DNA of 64,000 bases from Laguncularia racemosa (lineage: Eukaryota > Streptophyta > Magnoliopsida > Myrtales > Combretaceae): contig JBBMOL010000134.1 of NCBI GenBank assembly GCA_037954665.1, positions 930,001 to 994,000 of the forward strand, given 5' to 3'. The notes under the pieces were generated by a model. That model searched no databases. It was not told where the DNA came from and was given only the letters and a program-made list of their open reading frames with translations. Positions 50,392 to 62,750 of this stretch are shown piece after piece. Made by a program: the position numbers and the translations under genes. Numbering within the stretch: position 1 is the stretch's first letter; each line of letters begins with the position of its first letter.

Positions 50392-51338
50392 AAAATAAGA
50401 CGAAATTCCTAGTTCAAGTCAATGATTTATATTAGATGAGCATAAGGTCTAGTATAAATCAGATTAGGAATGAAAATGAAAAAATAAAAAATTAGACTTG
50501 ACAATACTGATTACTCTTCTATATAAATTATATAATGTTTATTTATAAATCTATGAAATTTAAAGTTTTTTTTTGGTAATTGAGTCGAGCTTTGAAATAA
50601 TTAATGACAATTTAAAAGGAAAAAAAATAAAAATAATAATTTAGGAGGAATAAAGAAAGAAAGCAAAGGAAAAAGTTTGAAAAGAAGCCTTTACCAATTG
50701 GTCTACTTACAAAAGAATATGAAAATAAATTTAAAAAGAAATTTTGATTAATTTGCAATACTAGTAATTGTAGGTTAAGAGGTGGTAATGTCATATAATT
50801 ACTTTTCTTTTCTTTTTTTCAAGTTAATCCATGGTGATCATTTTTTATTTATTCATATTTGCTTCTCAAGTGAATAGACTATGAGGATGGAAGATGTGGT
50901 ACTAGTTAGTAGTTACTCTTGAAGATGAATTTATATTTTAAAGCATTTATCAACACATTGATGATTCATTTTTAAATTAAAATACCTATTAGGAGCATTT
51001 TTAGTGTATAATTTACAAAAATTGTATATCATATGTAAAAATTATGTAAAATTGAAAGTTAAAGCTTTAAAATGGAAAAAGCATAAAGTTTATACACTTC
51101 TTTAACCTGTTTTAATTGCTATATTAGATTTCACTAATGTTTGTTATCATTAATATTAACTAAGACATTATTTGCACCATTTTCTAAAGTCCTTTTTTTT
51201 TTATTGGCCATAAAGATAGTGACATTAGAGATGTAAAGATACAAGCACTTTAGAGAGTTCATTACGACTTTTAGATAGACAACCTCTACACTTATCATTT
51301 GAAAGGATAAAATCAAGCTCGTCGGGAAAATTGTATAA
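50392..51338. other. AT-rich stretch between LTR and LINE remnant
   Basis: No protein match was seen. It may contain the first bases of the internal region of the element whose LTR ends near 50375, but no gag is recognisable. Confidence 0.35.
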
Positions 51339-52990
51339 CTAATTTGGTTGACACAAATTTTGTCGAGTTTGAGTAGCTACCCAGTTCACTTCACGGTTAG
51401 CTTCCTTGCTTACCAAGTTGAAATCAATGGTGGCAACACTTGAGCGTATTTTGGTCAAATCTTGAAGAATAGGCCAAAGTCGCCATTGCATGTTTGTGGG
51501 ATGTAATAACACCTCATACACAACTACATAGTCTAGTTCAATCACCACCCGATCCCATCCTCTAGAGCAGGCATATTGGATGGATTCAAAGACGTCTCTA
51601 CATTCCACCACATCTACCTTAGTGGTTGAGATCCAAGTAGCGCTATCTCCACACATAAGGCCTCAATGATTCCTAGCAACAAATCCAACCACAACCTTTC
51701 TCAATTCTAGGTTAAGAGCCCCATCAACAATCAATTTAATAAACTCGCTTCGAGGAGGAACCCAACTTATCCAGGTAATGGGCAAATAATTATATTAGGG
51801 AGAAGTGGTCTTCGGCGCTTGCACAATGGATTGCATCAAGTCAGTATCTGCTACAATTGTGTCGCCACTACAATGAACTGGTTGAATACTCCTAGGGAAA
51901 ATCGCATTCTGGATTCTAATTTGGTCATTTGCCTTATCTTGGGTGGAAATAAGAGGCCTATTTGGGTTGAGTGTATCCGTCTTAGGTGGTCCTGAAAGTC
52001 TATCATTAGAAGCAACTGAAATACATGACAATTCATCCAAGGCTCTCCTACACGAAGTAATTGTATAATTCACATTAGGTGATTGCGATTTAAGATGCAC
52101 ATGACATCATGATTTCCAAATACACCACATCACAGTAGATACCTTGGCAAATAGTTCTAGCATCTACTTTCTCTATGTCTTGACACCATCTAAGATTGAT
52201 AGAATCCATCTATCTAACATGGAGACTTTCCTTACCTCAATTCTAATACCCAACTTTGCAAACCAGATTGGTAAGGTCTACATGAAGCATAGCAAAGCAT
52301 GCTCCACTGATTCCTCTTCTGCATAGAAATTGCACTGATTGTCCTTAGTTATGCGTCACCTCAGAAGACTACTCTTGGTGGCTACTGCAAGATGAAGAGC
52401 TCACCAAATGAAGTGTTTGACTTTGGGTAGTGAAGGGTTATGCCATACCTATTTCCAAATCACTGAATCCAGCTGATGTGAAGAAGAGGCACTCATTTGG
52501 TGTTGTGTAACACTACTCCATAAGTGGTTGTAAGTCGATTTAACACTGCACTAACCATTCCTTTCATATGGCCAAATTAGCCTGTTGCTACTAGTTACAC
52601 CTAAGATTGGGATTGCTAGTATAGCATAACAAGTATGGACGTCAAAGAGCTTGGGGACTGTGTTGGATTTCCAAGATTATGTTGTAGCCTTCAATAACTC
52701 GGCCACCCTCATTTCTTTATTCTCTATACCAGGTTTGAAGGAGGGTAAGTGTCCTCTGATTTTCAGGATCCATTTGTCCTTAGCTACTTTGATCCTTATC
52801 CCATCCTTGACTTGCCACATGCCCCCTTTAAGCAAGTAGTCCCTCCGTTGTGTAATACTTGCCCAACCCCATGAAGCTCTAGTGCCTAAAATAGCTTGCA
52901 AAAGGTTTTATTAAGAACATAAAGACCTTTAAGCATTCTTGCCCGAAATGCCATAGGATTTGTATTGATCTTCCATGCGAGCTTAGTTAA
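51339..52990 (-). pseudogene. LINE 3' remnant: reverse transcriptase tail and RNase H-like domain
   Basis: The reverse strand near 52985-52920 reads INTNPMAFRARMLKGLY. From 52901 it gives ILGTRASWGWASI, then GGMWQVKDGIRIKVAKDKWI. These are the post-polymerase segments of plant L1-type elements (LG.RASW.W.SI ... G..WRVG.G..I..W.D.W). At 51656-51339 a second frame gives ATWISTTKVDVVECRDVFES, ACSRGWDRVVIELDYVVV, then FNLVSKEANREVNWVA, the RNase H-like (RVT_3) domain with its V.REANR signature. The middle is open but unassigned. Stops separate the pieces. Confidence 0.7.
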
Positions 52991-54356
52991 TAAAGCCAAA
53001 TTAAATTCATTCGACACAATTCAAATATCATACAAACATTGTGGTGTGTCGAATTGCTATCTAGAAGGATCGCACAAGACTTATAATGAAAAACACATTA
53101 CCTCTCATAAAAAAGAGTGGAGTTGATGTTCTATAATTCATCTACTTATCATGCGTGCGTTCGAACTCTTTTAGATTGTTTACTTTTCCTCCCTTATTCA
53201 TTTTTCTAGATCACCTCTATACACGTCATTCTTTTAAGGTCACGTAAAGCGCGAGACTCACACCATATCTACGTAATCACTATAATTAGATGTTAGATGC
53301 TGGCATCTATAATTTGTTTGCCTAACAATGGAAACAAAAAAATAAAAAAAGCAAATTTTTTCTACTTATTCTCGTTCCTTCCACCTTCTTTCCTTTTCAT
53401 TTCTTTTCTCCGTAGTTTCTTCCGTCATCTCAAACAGAGCGGGAAGGTACAAAATACCTATGTCCTTTCAAAAGTGGTTGTTGCTTGACGTTGACCTGGA
53501 AGCCCTTTCTCTTATAATCCTTTTTACATATCTCCTTTATTCCCTGCAATTTCCAGGAAGCGCCATTTTCAGAGTGAGGTGAGCTTGAATTTTCTCTCCC
53601 TGAAAAGCACTGGATGGAATGGACACACAACCTACATTGGCTATTGAAATTGCAGCTCTTTTTCGTACCTATCTATGACTAAGCACACGTATACCCTATA
53701 CATTCAGTTGAATGCATGTAAATCCGACAAAAGTCCGACGATAATTTTTTTTTTTAATGCGGTCTTTTCATGGGAAAAACGTAAGCTAGCTAATTAAGAT
53801 TATCAAAGACTAAGGATTGAATTTGATCTTTCTTGCGTGTCGTCTATGCTTACGGGCCTTTCATGCACGAGTCAACTATGATAGAGACGAAGCGTATGTT
53901 TGTTTGCCCACGATATTGCTTTTTCATGGAAGATAATAATACACGGTTTGTCTATATCTATAAAAGCAGAATCATTTTATTAAAAAAATATCGTAAATTT
54001 ATTATGTTAAACCAACATTTATCTTTACATTTACCACTCCCATTTTTTGTAGTACAAACAATCACACATCCAAACTTCTATGCTTACAATCCTCCACCAT
54101 GCGTAAAGAAATTGGCTTTTCCCCCCCTTGCGACAATTTTATCAAAATTACTGTTTGGGTATTTTCCTCAATTTTACTTATAAATTTTAAAACTTACTAC
54201 TTTAAATTTAATTTGATAAGCTAAAATTTAATTATATGTGATATTTAACAATTTCAAATTTCATATATAAAATTGAAAAAAATACACAAATTTTGCATAA
54301 TGATTCTAATATTGTTCTTTTTTTCTTTTATGTATATAAAGATGAGTTACTTTCCT
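52991..54356. other. Intergenic; one tiny hydrophobic frame
   Basis: A 40-codon + strand frame with ATG at 53460 and TGA at 53580-53582 encodes a hydrophobic peptide (LEALSLIILFTYLLYSLQF in its middle). It has no known relatives that I can name and is probably chance. No other coding signal. Confidence 0.3.
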
Positions 54357-54860
54357 TGTTACAAAGAGACTGACAAGAGATAAAAGAATACTAGCATGGC
54401 AAGGAAACTATATTACAATTTGATAGTTGTATTCTTTGTTCATGGTTGAGCGCCCAGAGTGGTATAATTCAATAACAACTTTGCTAGAAAATAAGTGGGA
54501 AACAAAATAGATTGTAACCAATATAACAAACAAAAGGCAATATAAATGAAAGAAAAGAAAAAGGAAAAAAGCATCTTGCCCCCAAAACAATTTGGTATCT
54601 TTATGGAGTGTATCGAACTCAAAGTCCATATCCCATTTTACCTACAAAATATGTCAAAGTAATAGAGAGGAAACATTTATTAGAAATAATTTTTATTTTT
54701 ATGATCTAAGAGAAACAAGAGAAAAGAAGAGAGAGAGAGTAACCTATAAACCTAGAGTTGAGAGATTAAAGCAGGAATAGATTAGATTAGACTAGAAGAT
54801 ATTATCCACATTACCTTAGAATATAAACTTGGGCTTTAAGCTTGGCCAACAAGCCTAACA
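54357..54860 (+). repeat. 5' LTR (TG...CA) of the 54.4 kb Gypsy element
   Basis: It starts TGTTACAAAGAGA and ends AACAAGCCTAACA. Internal landmarks shared with the 3' LTR include GCATGGCAAG, ATTACAATTTGA, AATAAGTGGGAAAC, GAAAAGAAAAAGG and a GA-rich tract. A primer-binding region starting TTGGTGCTCTTGTTG follows directly. Confidence 0.88.
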
Positions 54861-54897
54861 TTGGTGCTCTTGTTGATTTTCATCATTGTTCATCATC

Positions 54898-56960
54898 ATG
54901 GCTCCAAGAACCTGAGAAACAACAAGAGAGGAATGGTTAACAGCATTATCATTGAATATTCAATAGATGCAATATAATGTTTTTGAGGAAATAAATAAAT
55001 GTTTTCAAGACATGCAATCTCAAATGCAAACTTGGCAACAAGAAAAAGTTCAAAATTAGACATCTTCATTTTAACAAGAATCAAACAATCATCAAATGTC
55101 ATCATCTTCTATTATGGAACATACGAATCAGTTACTAAAAGGCATCAAACGTGAAATATTGAAGTTTAATGGAGAGGATGTGTTAGGATGCCTTTTCAAG
55201 ACTGCAAGATTTTTTCATTTTCATCAAATTCTAGATGAGCAACGTATTACTATAACATCATTTTCTTTAGAAGATAAAGCTCTTCATTAGTATCAACAGA
55301 TGTATAACAATCAACAAATTAGTTATTGGAACAAGTTTTTAGATGCATTGAAAGCTAGATTTGGACCATCCACATATGATGATTTGAAGAGTGATCCATC
55401 CAAACTTACCTAGGTAACTACTATTGCCAAGTATCAATCTCAATTTAAAGCCTTATCAAATCATATTGTTGGTGTTACGGATAGTTTCCTTTTGAAATGT
55501 TTCATTTCTAGACTTTCTCCTAAAATAAAACATGAAGTCAAAATAGCTAGACCCACTTATTTGCTACATGCCATTTCATTAGCCAAAATGTATGAAGCCA
55601 AATTTGCAGATGAATCTTCTATTTCTTTTCCTAAGTCATACACATCTTATAACTCGAAACCCTCTTCTTCTATTCAATTTTCTCCTAAACCACTCACTCT
55701 TATTTCCACTAAACCATTACCATCACCTATTCCTCCTTCTTCACCAAACCTTTCTAATCCCTGAAAATTTTCAAAACCAACTTTACATATAAGGAAACTA
55801 TCTAAGAATAAAATGTTAGCATAGAGAGAAAAGCGATGATCATAGAGGACATAAATGTAAACCCAAGTTTCTCTTATTGTTGACTAATGAAGATGAGCAA
55901 GATTGTGATGATATTGATATTATTACTATTGAGAATGATAATTCATGTGATTGAATGCAAATTGAGAACTCTTGCACAATTAGCTCACACTCTATCAAGG
56001 ATAACTATACCTCATACTTTACATTTTCAAGGCATTATTGATAATAAAGAGGCATCAATTTTGGTAAACTCGAGTAGTACACATAATTTGCTTCAAAGTC
56101 GTTTGGTAAAATACTTAGGGTTGACCGTTTTGCCTTCTCATAGGTTTCATGTTATGATAGGCAATGGCAATAAATTGGTTTATGAAGGACAATGTCTTAA
56201 TATTAAGCTAGGTATCAAAGGATTAGAGTTTGATGCCACATTTCATGTACTACCGATACAAGGAGCAAAAGTTGTATTAGAAGTTCAATGGCTATAACAA
56301 TTGGGACCAGTTACTATGGATTATAGTAATTTACATATGTAATTTATGCATAATGGTACTCAAGTGTCTCTTTCAAGTAGTAATTCAACAAATATGGCTC
56401 ATATTTCAAACCATTAGTTGCAAAGAATGATTCAAATTGACACTATTGCTTCATACTAACAATTGGTGGCTTAGCGAGTTAACACTTTAGAGTACTACCA
56501 ACAATACAATTTTGAACAATGTATTGGGCAGATTCTCTGACATTTTTGAGTTGCCTACATCATTGCCATTAATGCACCATGTTAAACATCAAATTCATTT
56601 GAAAGAAGGAACTCCACTAGTAAATGTTAAACGTTATTGCTATCCTTATTTTCAGAAAAATGAGATAGAGAAGCAGGTTAAAGACAAGTTGGTGCAAGGG
56701 ATCATCTAAGATAGTACAAGTCCTTTTTCATCTCTAGTTTTACTAGCTAAAGAAAAAGGATGGGATTTGATGTTTTTGCATCGATTATAAGTCACTCAAT
56801 CAAGTCACTATTAAGGATAAGTTTCCTATACCAATTATTAATGAGTTATTGGATGAGTTGTATCATGCTTGGATATTTTCCAAGTTGGACTTAAGAGTAG
56901 AATATCATCAATTTTGAATGCATAAAGATGATGTTGAGAAAATAGCATTACGAACACATG
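54898..56960 (+). pseudogene. Degenerate gag-protease-partial RT of the 54.4 kb Gypsy element
   Basis: The gag frame starts at ATG 54898 (MAPRT then a stop) and is broken by several stops. It carries gag-type segments FNGEDVLGCLFKTARFF and WNKFLDALKARFGPSTYDD, then ISLAKMYEAKF near 55575-55610, and a zinc-knuckle half, HRGHKCKPKFLLLL, near 55845-55880. The protease at 56020-56290 reads ASILVNSSSTHNLLQ where active enzymes have DSG, so the catalytic Asp is lost. RT begins near 56560 (VNVKRYCYPYFQKNEIEKQV, family type RPYRYPHFQKNEIEKQV). It runs in broken frames to about 56960 and stops at the segment before the RTHEG motif, where the rest is deleted. Confidence 0.82.
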
Positions 56961-56975
56961 AAAGAGGGAGACATC

Positions 56976-57490
56976 TATTACAAAGAGATCGACAAGACAG
57001 AAGAACGCCAGCATGGCAAGAGGACTATATTACAATTTGACAGTTGTTTTCTTTGTTTATGGCCATGCAATTAGAGTAGTATAGTTCCATAACAATACTA
57101 GAAAACAAGTGGGAAACTAAAAAAATTGTAACTAATACAACAATTAGACGACAATATAAATGAAAGAAAAGAAAAGGGAAAAGGCATTTTGCCTCCTAAA
57201 TAGTTTGGTGTCTCTATGAAGTGTAGCAAGCTCAAAGTCCGTCGTATCCCCTTTTACCTACAAAATACATTAGAGTGGTAGAAAGGAAACATTCATTAGA
57301 AATAATCTTAGTTTTTATAATCTAAGAAAAACAAGAGGAAAGAAGAGAGAGAGAGAGAGAGTGTGTAACTTGTGAACCTTAATTAGAAGAGTCGAGAGAT
57401 TAGAGTAGGAGCATATTAGATAAGATGGTATTACCCATGTTACCCTAGAGTATATGCTTGGACTTTCGGCTTGGGCCAACAAGCCTAACA
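56976..57490 (+). repeat. 3' LTR of the 54.4 kb Gypsy element
   Basis: It is about 515 bases and parallels the 5' LTR throughout, ending GGGCCAACAAGCCTAACA. Its first two bases are TA instead of TG, which breaks the terminal dinucleotide. A purine-rich tract precedes it. Confidence 0.88.
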
Positions 57491-58390
57491 TTTCTTCACT
57501 AGCAAATTGGATTTGTGTCTAGCAATATTATGTCAATTTAATCTTGTTATCTTTTAATGATATTAATTTGATGCAAAGCTTTTAAAATATAGTAGAAAAT
57601 ACATAAATGCATTATCTATTGATCTACATTTTTAGTTAAAGCATGTTATTAAACTTCAAATTATATATTATGAAAAGCCAAAAGTTAAGGAAATGGGTAA
57701 GGACATAGTGGTTTCTCATAAAGCAAACATGCAATTATATTTTTACATTTTCTATAATCATATATGAATCATCAAATCATATAATTATTTAAGTTCTAAT
57801 ATTACATAAATTTAATCTATTTTATTTTAGAGCATACACATCTCTGTAAATCAATGAGTCATTGATTGATGCGCTAATTTTTGTTGTAAATTAAAAATTG
57901 ATACACGTACTCTTCGATTAGCTATTCAATGATTAACTACCTAAATCCAAAACACAAAAAAAAAAACGCAAAATAGCAAGACATACAAGTATTTGATAGT
58001 TTCAATTTCAAAAGCATCTTTAATGGGGAAGGAACCCCAAGAATAAGAAATTCGTTAAGGAATCCTCAATCATTAAAGTGAATTTCTTAAACAAGATCAG
58101 TCTTTGTTTAAGGACCTCATATTCTACAAACTACAACATACATATTTCAACATTTAAAATCATAATAGTTAGGAGAAAATTTACATAGAGAATCAACTTG
58201 CTATTGGGCCCTTTATCGGATACTAGGCCTAGCCCGTCAAAACACAAGTACTAAACTAACCGCGCTCTTGAGTAACCCTATTGCTCCCCTTACACGATCT
58301 GTCACTCCTCTCTCTCTCTCCTTCATTTATTATTCTTCTGAAATTAAGGTTTGTGGTGTTTTCTTTCTAATTGCCTTTGTTTGCTGTTTA
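57491..58390. other. Spacer between the two Gypsy elements
   Basis: AT-rich sequence with no coding match and no repeat recognised. Confidence 0.5.
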
Positions 58391-58706
58391 TGTTAGGAAA
58401 TGGATGCAAGACTGCTTCAAGTGAGTCCTCAACTCCTTACGCTAGAACTTGGAAAATGTAGGGATGTCCCTTTTCCTCTTATTTCCCTTATTTATATATG
58501 GTTATCTATATGTGAAAATACAACTATCATCTAACTAGATCTAACTGTTTTTCTGTTACAATCTTTACTATTTTTGCTATATCTATCTATACTGGAATTC
58601 ATTGTTTTGGAAGTACCATGTATTTACAATTCTATCCTAGTAACAAGTCATATAGTCCATGTGCCACTTTGGAACCCTCTTGTGTCGTCCTAAATGTGCT
58701 GTAACA
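58391..58706 (-). repeat. 3' LTR of the reverse-oriented Gypsy element
   Basis: Read on the reverse strand it starts TGTTACAGCACATTTAGG and ends GCATCCATTTCCTAACA, so it has TG...CA ends. The PPT GATGAGGGGGAAAT is immediately upstream (58707-58720). A TATATAAATAAGGG TATA box lies near 58488-58500. Length is 316 bases. Confidence 0.75.
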
Positions 58707-61700
58707 ATTTCCCCCTCATCTAGAAAAGCAACCTTGTCCTCAAGGTTGAAATGGGGACATTGTTGTAAGATAGAGTCTAAGTCTTCCCAAGAAGTGTCCT
58801 CTAGTAGTAATCTTCACCATTGGACCAAAACTTGATGAATGGACTATTTGGATCTAATAATGGATCTAGTGCCCACAATAGAAAGGGGCTCGAAAAGAGG
58901 GTGACTTTAAACAACATCAATAGGCAAGTTCAAAGTAGGAACCTGAGAACTAAAGGCCTTCTTGAGCACCTAAACATGAGAAACATTGTGAATCTTACTA
59001 TAAAGAGGCAACTCCACTTCTAAAGCACATGCCCCAATCCTACGTACAATCTTATAAGGCCCATAAAACCATTTGGACAACTTGTGAAAGCCATTCTGAG
59101 ACAAAGAAGTTTGTCTATAGGGTTAGAGTTTCACAGAAACAAGGTCCCTTGGTTGAAATTTAACATCAGTAAGATGCCTATTAGCTAGTATCTTCATCCG
59201 TTGTTAGGCAACTGATAAACGTTCCTTCAACAGGTGTAAGACCTCATCTCTATCCCTTACGTCCCTATCTACTACATCCGCTTGAGATGTGCCTTGCACA
59301 TAAGAAGCAATAGTCGGAGGTGATCTACCATATACTATTTCAAACAAAGTAGTATTGGCACCTTCATGGCAAGAAATATTGTAGAAAAACTCTACCCATG
59401 GAAAAAACTTAACCCATTACGCAAATATTGTTGAATAGTGCAATTTAACACTTTTGTTTGCCCACCCAACTAAGGATGATAAGCACTACTGTAATTCAAA
59501 TGAGTCCCAATTAAGCAAAAAAGCTCCTTTTAAAATTGATTGACAAAGATTGCATCCCGATTAAAACCTATAGTTCAGGGAAAACCATGTAATTTTACAA
59601 CTATGAGTAAAAATAAAGAGGCTACTTTGGTCGCAATAAAATGAGCCTCTAATGCCCCAAGATGACAATATTTGGACAATTGATCAACCAAGACCATCAT
59701 AACTGTATACCCTTGAGACTTAAGCAGACAAGTAATAAAATCCATGGAAATATCCTCCCAAATTCTATTTAACATAGGCAACAGAGCTAAAAATCCAGCA
59801 AGAGATTGAGTCAAATACTTGAGTTGCCGACACCCAACATAGGTTCAAACATATTCTTCAACCTATGAACAAATTCCCTCCCAATTAAAATTCGTGGCAA
59901 TCCGTTTATAAGTCTTTAAGACATCAAATGTCTTGTACTAAAAGCGCCATGAATTTTTTTTAGAATTGATGGAATAAGAGAATACTGTGGGATAAGAAAT
60001 AACCGATGATGATTATACAAAAGCCCATTCTTCTAAGAGAGTTGCCACTTCATAAGATGATTGGCAGCTAAGTCAGCAATAATAGTTTGAAACTCACATA
60101 AGTGAGTATATTCATGTTTCAAAGAGTCAATAAGAGATACAATAAAAGAAGAGAAAGCCGAATAAGTAGAATTAACTTTGTGTTATCTAGAAAGAGCATC
60201 AGCTACAATATTTTATGTGCCTTTCTTATAGACAATCATATAGCCATAATTAAGAAGTTTAGCTAAGTACTTATATTGCTCTGGTGTTTGAATGACCTGA
60301 ATCAATAGTTCTTTAATATTGCGATGATTAGTATGGATGATAAAATGCAATCCCAATAGATATTACCTCCACTTCCGAATTACCTCCAAAATAGCTTGTA
60401 GTTCACGATCATAAGTGGAGGCTTTACACAAATGAGATGGGAACTTTTTGCTAAAGAAAGAAACTAGATGATTCCCCTGTCTTCTAAACTTGAACTAGAA
60501 GCATTAGTCTCAATAACAAATTGCTTAGAAAAATCAGGTAGCATGAGAATAGGAGATGAAAGTAAAGTCGCTTTAAGTCATTCAAAAGCATATGTAGCTG
60601 AATCTAACCAATGAAACCTATCCTCCTTTAGGTAGTTAGTTAAGGGTGCAATAATAGAAGCATAACCTCAAACAAAGTGGCAATAATAACCCCGATAGGC
60701 TCGAAAACACCCTCAATCATTTCAATGTTAATGGTACTGGCTATGTCAATACAGTAACAACCTTAGATGGATTCAGTCGAACCCTTCCCTAGAAACAAAA
60801 TGGCCTAAGCAATCAATAGAAGATTGCCTAAAAGAAAACTTGGTGTCTTTTAAAAAGAAAGTGTTATCAACTAACACCTGTAACACTTATGACAAATGCT
60901 CCACATGAAAGGCCATAGTCTTATTGTATGTAAACAAGAATGTCATAAAATAAAATAAAATAAAAGATAACAAACCAAGATAAAAAGGATTTAAAAATCC
61001 TATTCATGATAGCTTGAAATGTGGCAGGAGCTTTGCTTAAGCCAAAGGGCATAACTAAGAATTCATAATGGCCTTCGTGTGTCCGAAAAACAGTCATTGT
61101 TACATTATTCGATGCATAGGAATCTGATGATACCCAGATCACAGATCTAATTTGGAAAAAACACAAGCACCAAAAATCTCATCTAAGAGTTTGTCAATAA
61201 TGGGAATAGAAAATTCATCCTTTTGCAGTAATTTGATTGAGTACCTTTACATAAAAACGTCATCTCCCATCTTTTTTCTTGACAAACAAAACTGGGGATG
61301 AAAATGGACTATTGCTATATTGGATGATCCCCTAAGTAAGCATGTCCTGAACTTGCTTCTCGATCTCATTTTTTTGAAAATGAGGATAATGATAAGGCTT
61401 GACATTGATGGGAGAAGTGACCGATGCAAGGTGGATGCAGTGTTAAATATCGTGATGTAGTGGTAATGATGAGGGTGACTCAAAAACTTGATGAAATCTA
61501 CCTAATACCCCTAATAAAAGAGTATTGTTGGTAATGTTCGTGATGACATAATAGGGACTCACTTCTTGAACCACCAAGTGATAGTAAGAAGTAATCACAT
61601 CTATCCGGATAAGTCGATGCAATTGATGATGCAAAATTTAGCTTGCTAAAGGAGAGATGTCCCCTTGTAAGGTAACTGCAATCCCATTATGCATAAACTA

Positions 61701-62750
61701 CATCAAAAGAATAAAAAAGTTAATAATGATAGGACCTAAGCTCTGCAACCACTATACCTCCTAAAACCACCTTTGCCCCATGAATGGGTAGAATTTAGAA
61801 AGTTTCCTAGAAATCCACTCCTTGAATCACCATGGACACATCAGAATTGCAACCCTCACACGATAGCTTACTACTATTCCCAATCATCACCTAAAGGCTA
61901 GGAGAGGGGGATAGAATTAAACCCAAATGTTTAACCAAGCAGGCTTGTATGAAATTATGAGTACTACCCGAGTCCACCAAAATAGACACCTCTTAATCAT
62001 TGATTACCCCTCTAAAATGTATAGTGTGTGGTAAAGAAGCACCCAAAAGAGCTTAATAACTGATGGCCACATAATCATCAACTATTGGAGCAGATTCGAG
62101 AAAAGGATCCAAAGTGAGTGAGTCAAAATTGAAACTCAAAACAGCATCCATAATATCCTAGTTGTCATAAAGTAAAGACAAAAATTTGGCTTTACATTTG
62201 TAATTGCGATGAAATTTCCCATCACAGTTAAAATATAAACCTTTCTCCTAGCGAAGCTGCATTTCTTGAGTAGTGAGTTTCGAGATAGGAATATGGGAAG
62301 AAGGAGAAGAATGAGAAGAGGGAGAAGGAAGTGAAATGGAAGGATGTGGTTTAGAAAATTGCAGTGTAAACAGTTTATTAAGGATAGTGGAAGGAGGAAG
62401 ATTAGAACGAAAAAGAAATTGCTCATGAAATTTTGCTTCATATTACTTAAGTAACCATACCACATGCATGAGAGAAGAAGGTTTAGTAATCTACACCTCC
62501 CTTCGAACAGTAGCCTTTAACCCAGAAACAAAACAACTAGTTAAAAAGGACTCTGGTACCCCCAACAATGCGATTAGAAAGAGACTCAAATTCGGTTTGA
62601 TACTTAGAAACCGATCAGCACTAAACCAACTTGGATAACAACCTCTGAACATCCTCATAATCAATCAAAAGTATTTCTAATTGAAATTCCTCAAAAAAAA
62701 TTTCTAGATGATCTATTTCCTTATAGCATTAGCAATTTAGGAAAGCATCG
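58707..62750 (-). pseudogene. Degenerate gag-pol polyprotein of the reverse-oriented Gypsy element
   Basis: Reverse-strand landmarks in order. Gag near 62700-62400 (GVPESFLTSCFVSGLK) and a zinc knuckle near 62200 (CDGKFHRNYKCKAKF). Protease near 62010-61920 (VSILVDSGSTHNFIQ, catalytic DSG intact). RT near 61640-60990 (FRTHEGHYEFLVMPFGLSK, QAIMNRIFKSFL). RNase H near 60680-60150 (FVIETNASS, where active enzymes have TDAS; YDRELQAILEVIRKWR; NIVADALSR). Integrase near 59800-59575 (WEDISMDFITCLLKSQGY, LVDQLSKYCH, VKLHGFP). C-terminal tail near 59060-58970 (KWFYGPYKIVRRIGACALE), then FNLEDKVAFLDEGEIVT before the PPT. Stops and frameshifts are frequent, so it is inactive. I did not find a clear chromodomain. 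Confidence 0.85.

Larger units (their letters stand above)
54357..57490 (+). mobile_element. Ty3/Gypsy LTR retrotransposon with both LTRs and deleted pol
   Basis: Two direct LTRs (54357-54860 and 56976-57490) enclose 2.1 kb of degenerate gag, protease and the start of reverse transcriptase. The bases before the first LTR (TTCCT) and after the second (TTTCT) look like a 5-base target duplication with one change. The PPT-like purine tract GAAAGAGGGAGA lies just before the 3' LTR. Most of RT and all of RNase H and integrase are missing, so the element is non-autonomous. Divergence between the LTRs is substantial, so it inserted long ago. Confidence 0.88.
58391..62750 (-). mobile_element. Ty3/Gypsy retrotransposon lacking its 5' LTR, reverse orientation
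   Basis: On the reverse strand the order gag, protease, RT, RNase H, integrase, C-terminal tail, PPT, LTR runs from about 62750 down to 58391. The 3' LTR is present at 58391-58706. No matching copy is seen near 62750-63500, so the element is truncated at its 5' end or its 5' LTR is beyond recognition. Gag and protease resemble those of the 54.4 kb element, but the LTR sequences differ, so these are related but distinct families. Confidence 0.85.

Noticed and set aside
53460..53582. 40-codon hydrophobic frame as a small membrane protein gene
   Set aside because: It is short and isolated, with no recognisable relatives. Kept only as a note in the intergenic entry.
54357..57490. Reading the 54-57 kb region as a host gene because of its gag-like frames
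   Set aside because: Flanking LTRs, a primer-site-like sequence, a purine tract and gag/protease/RT order show it is a retrotransposon.
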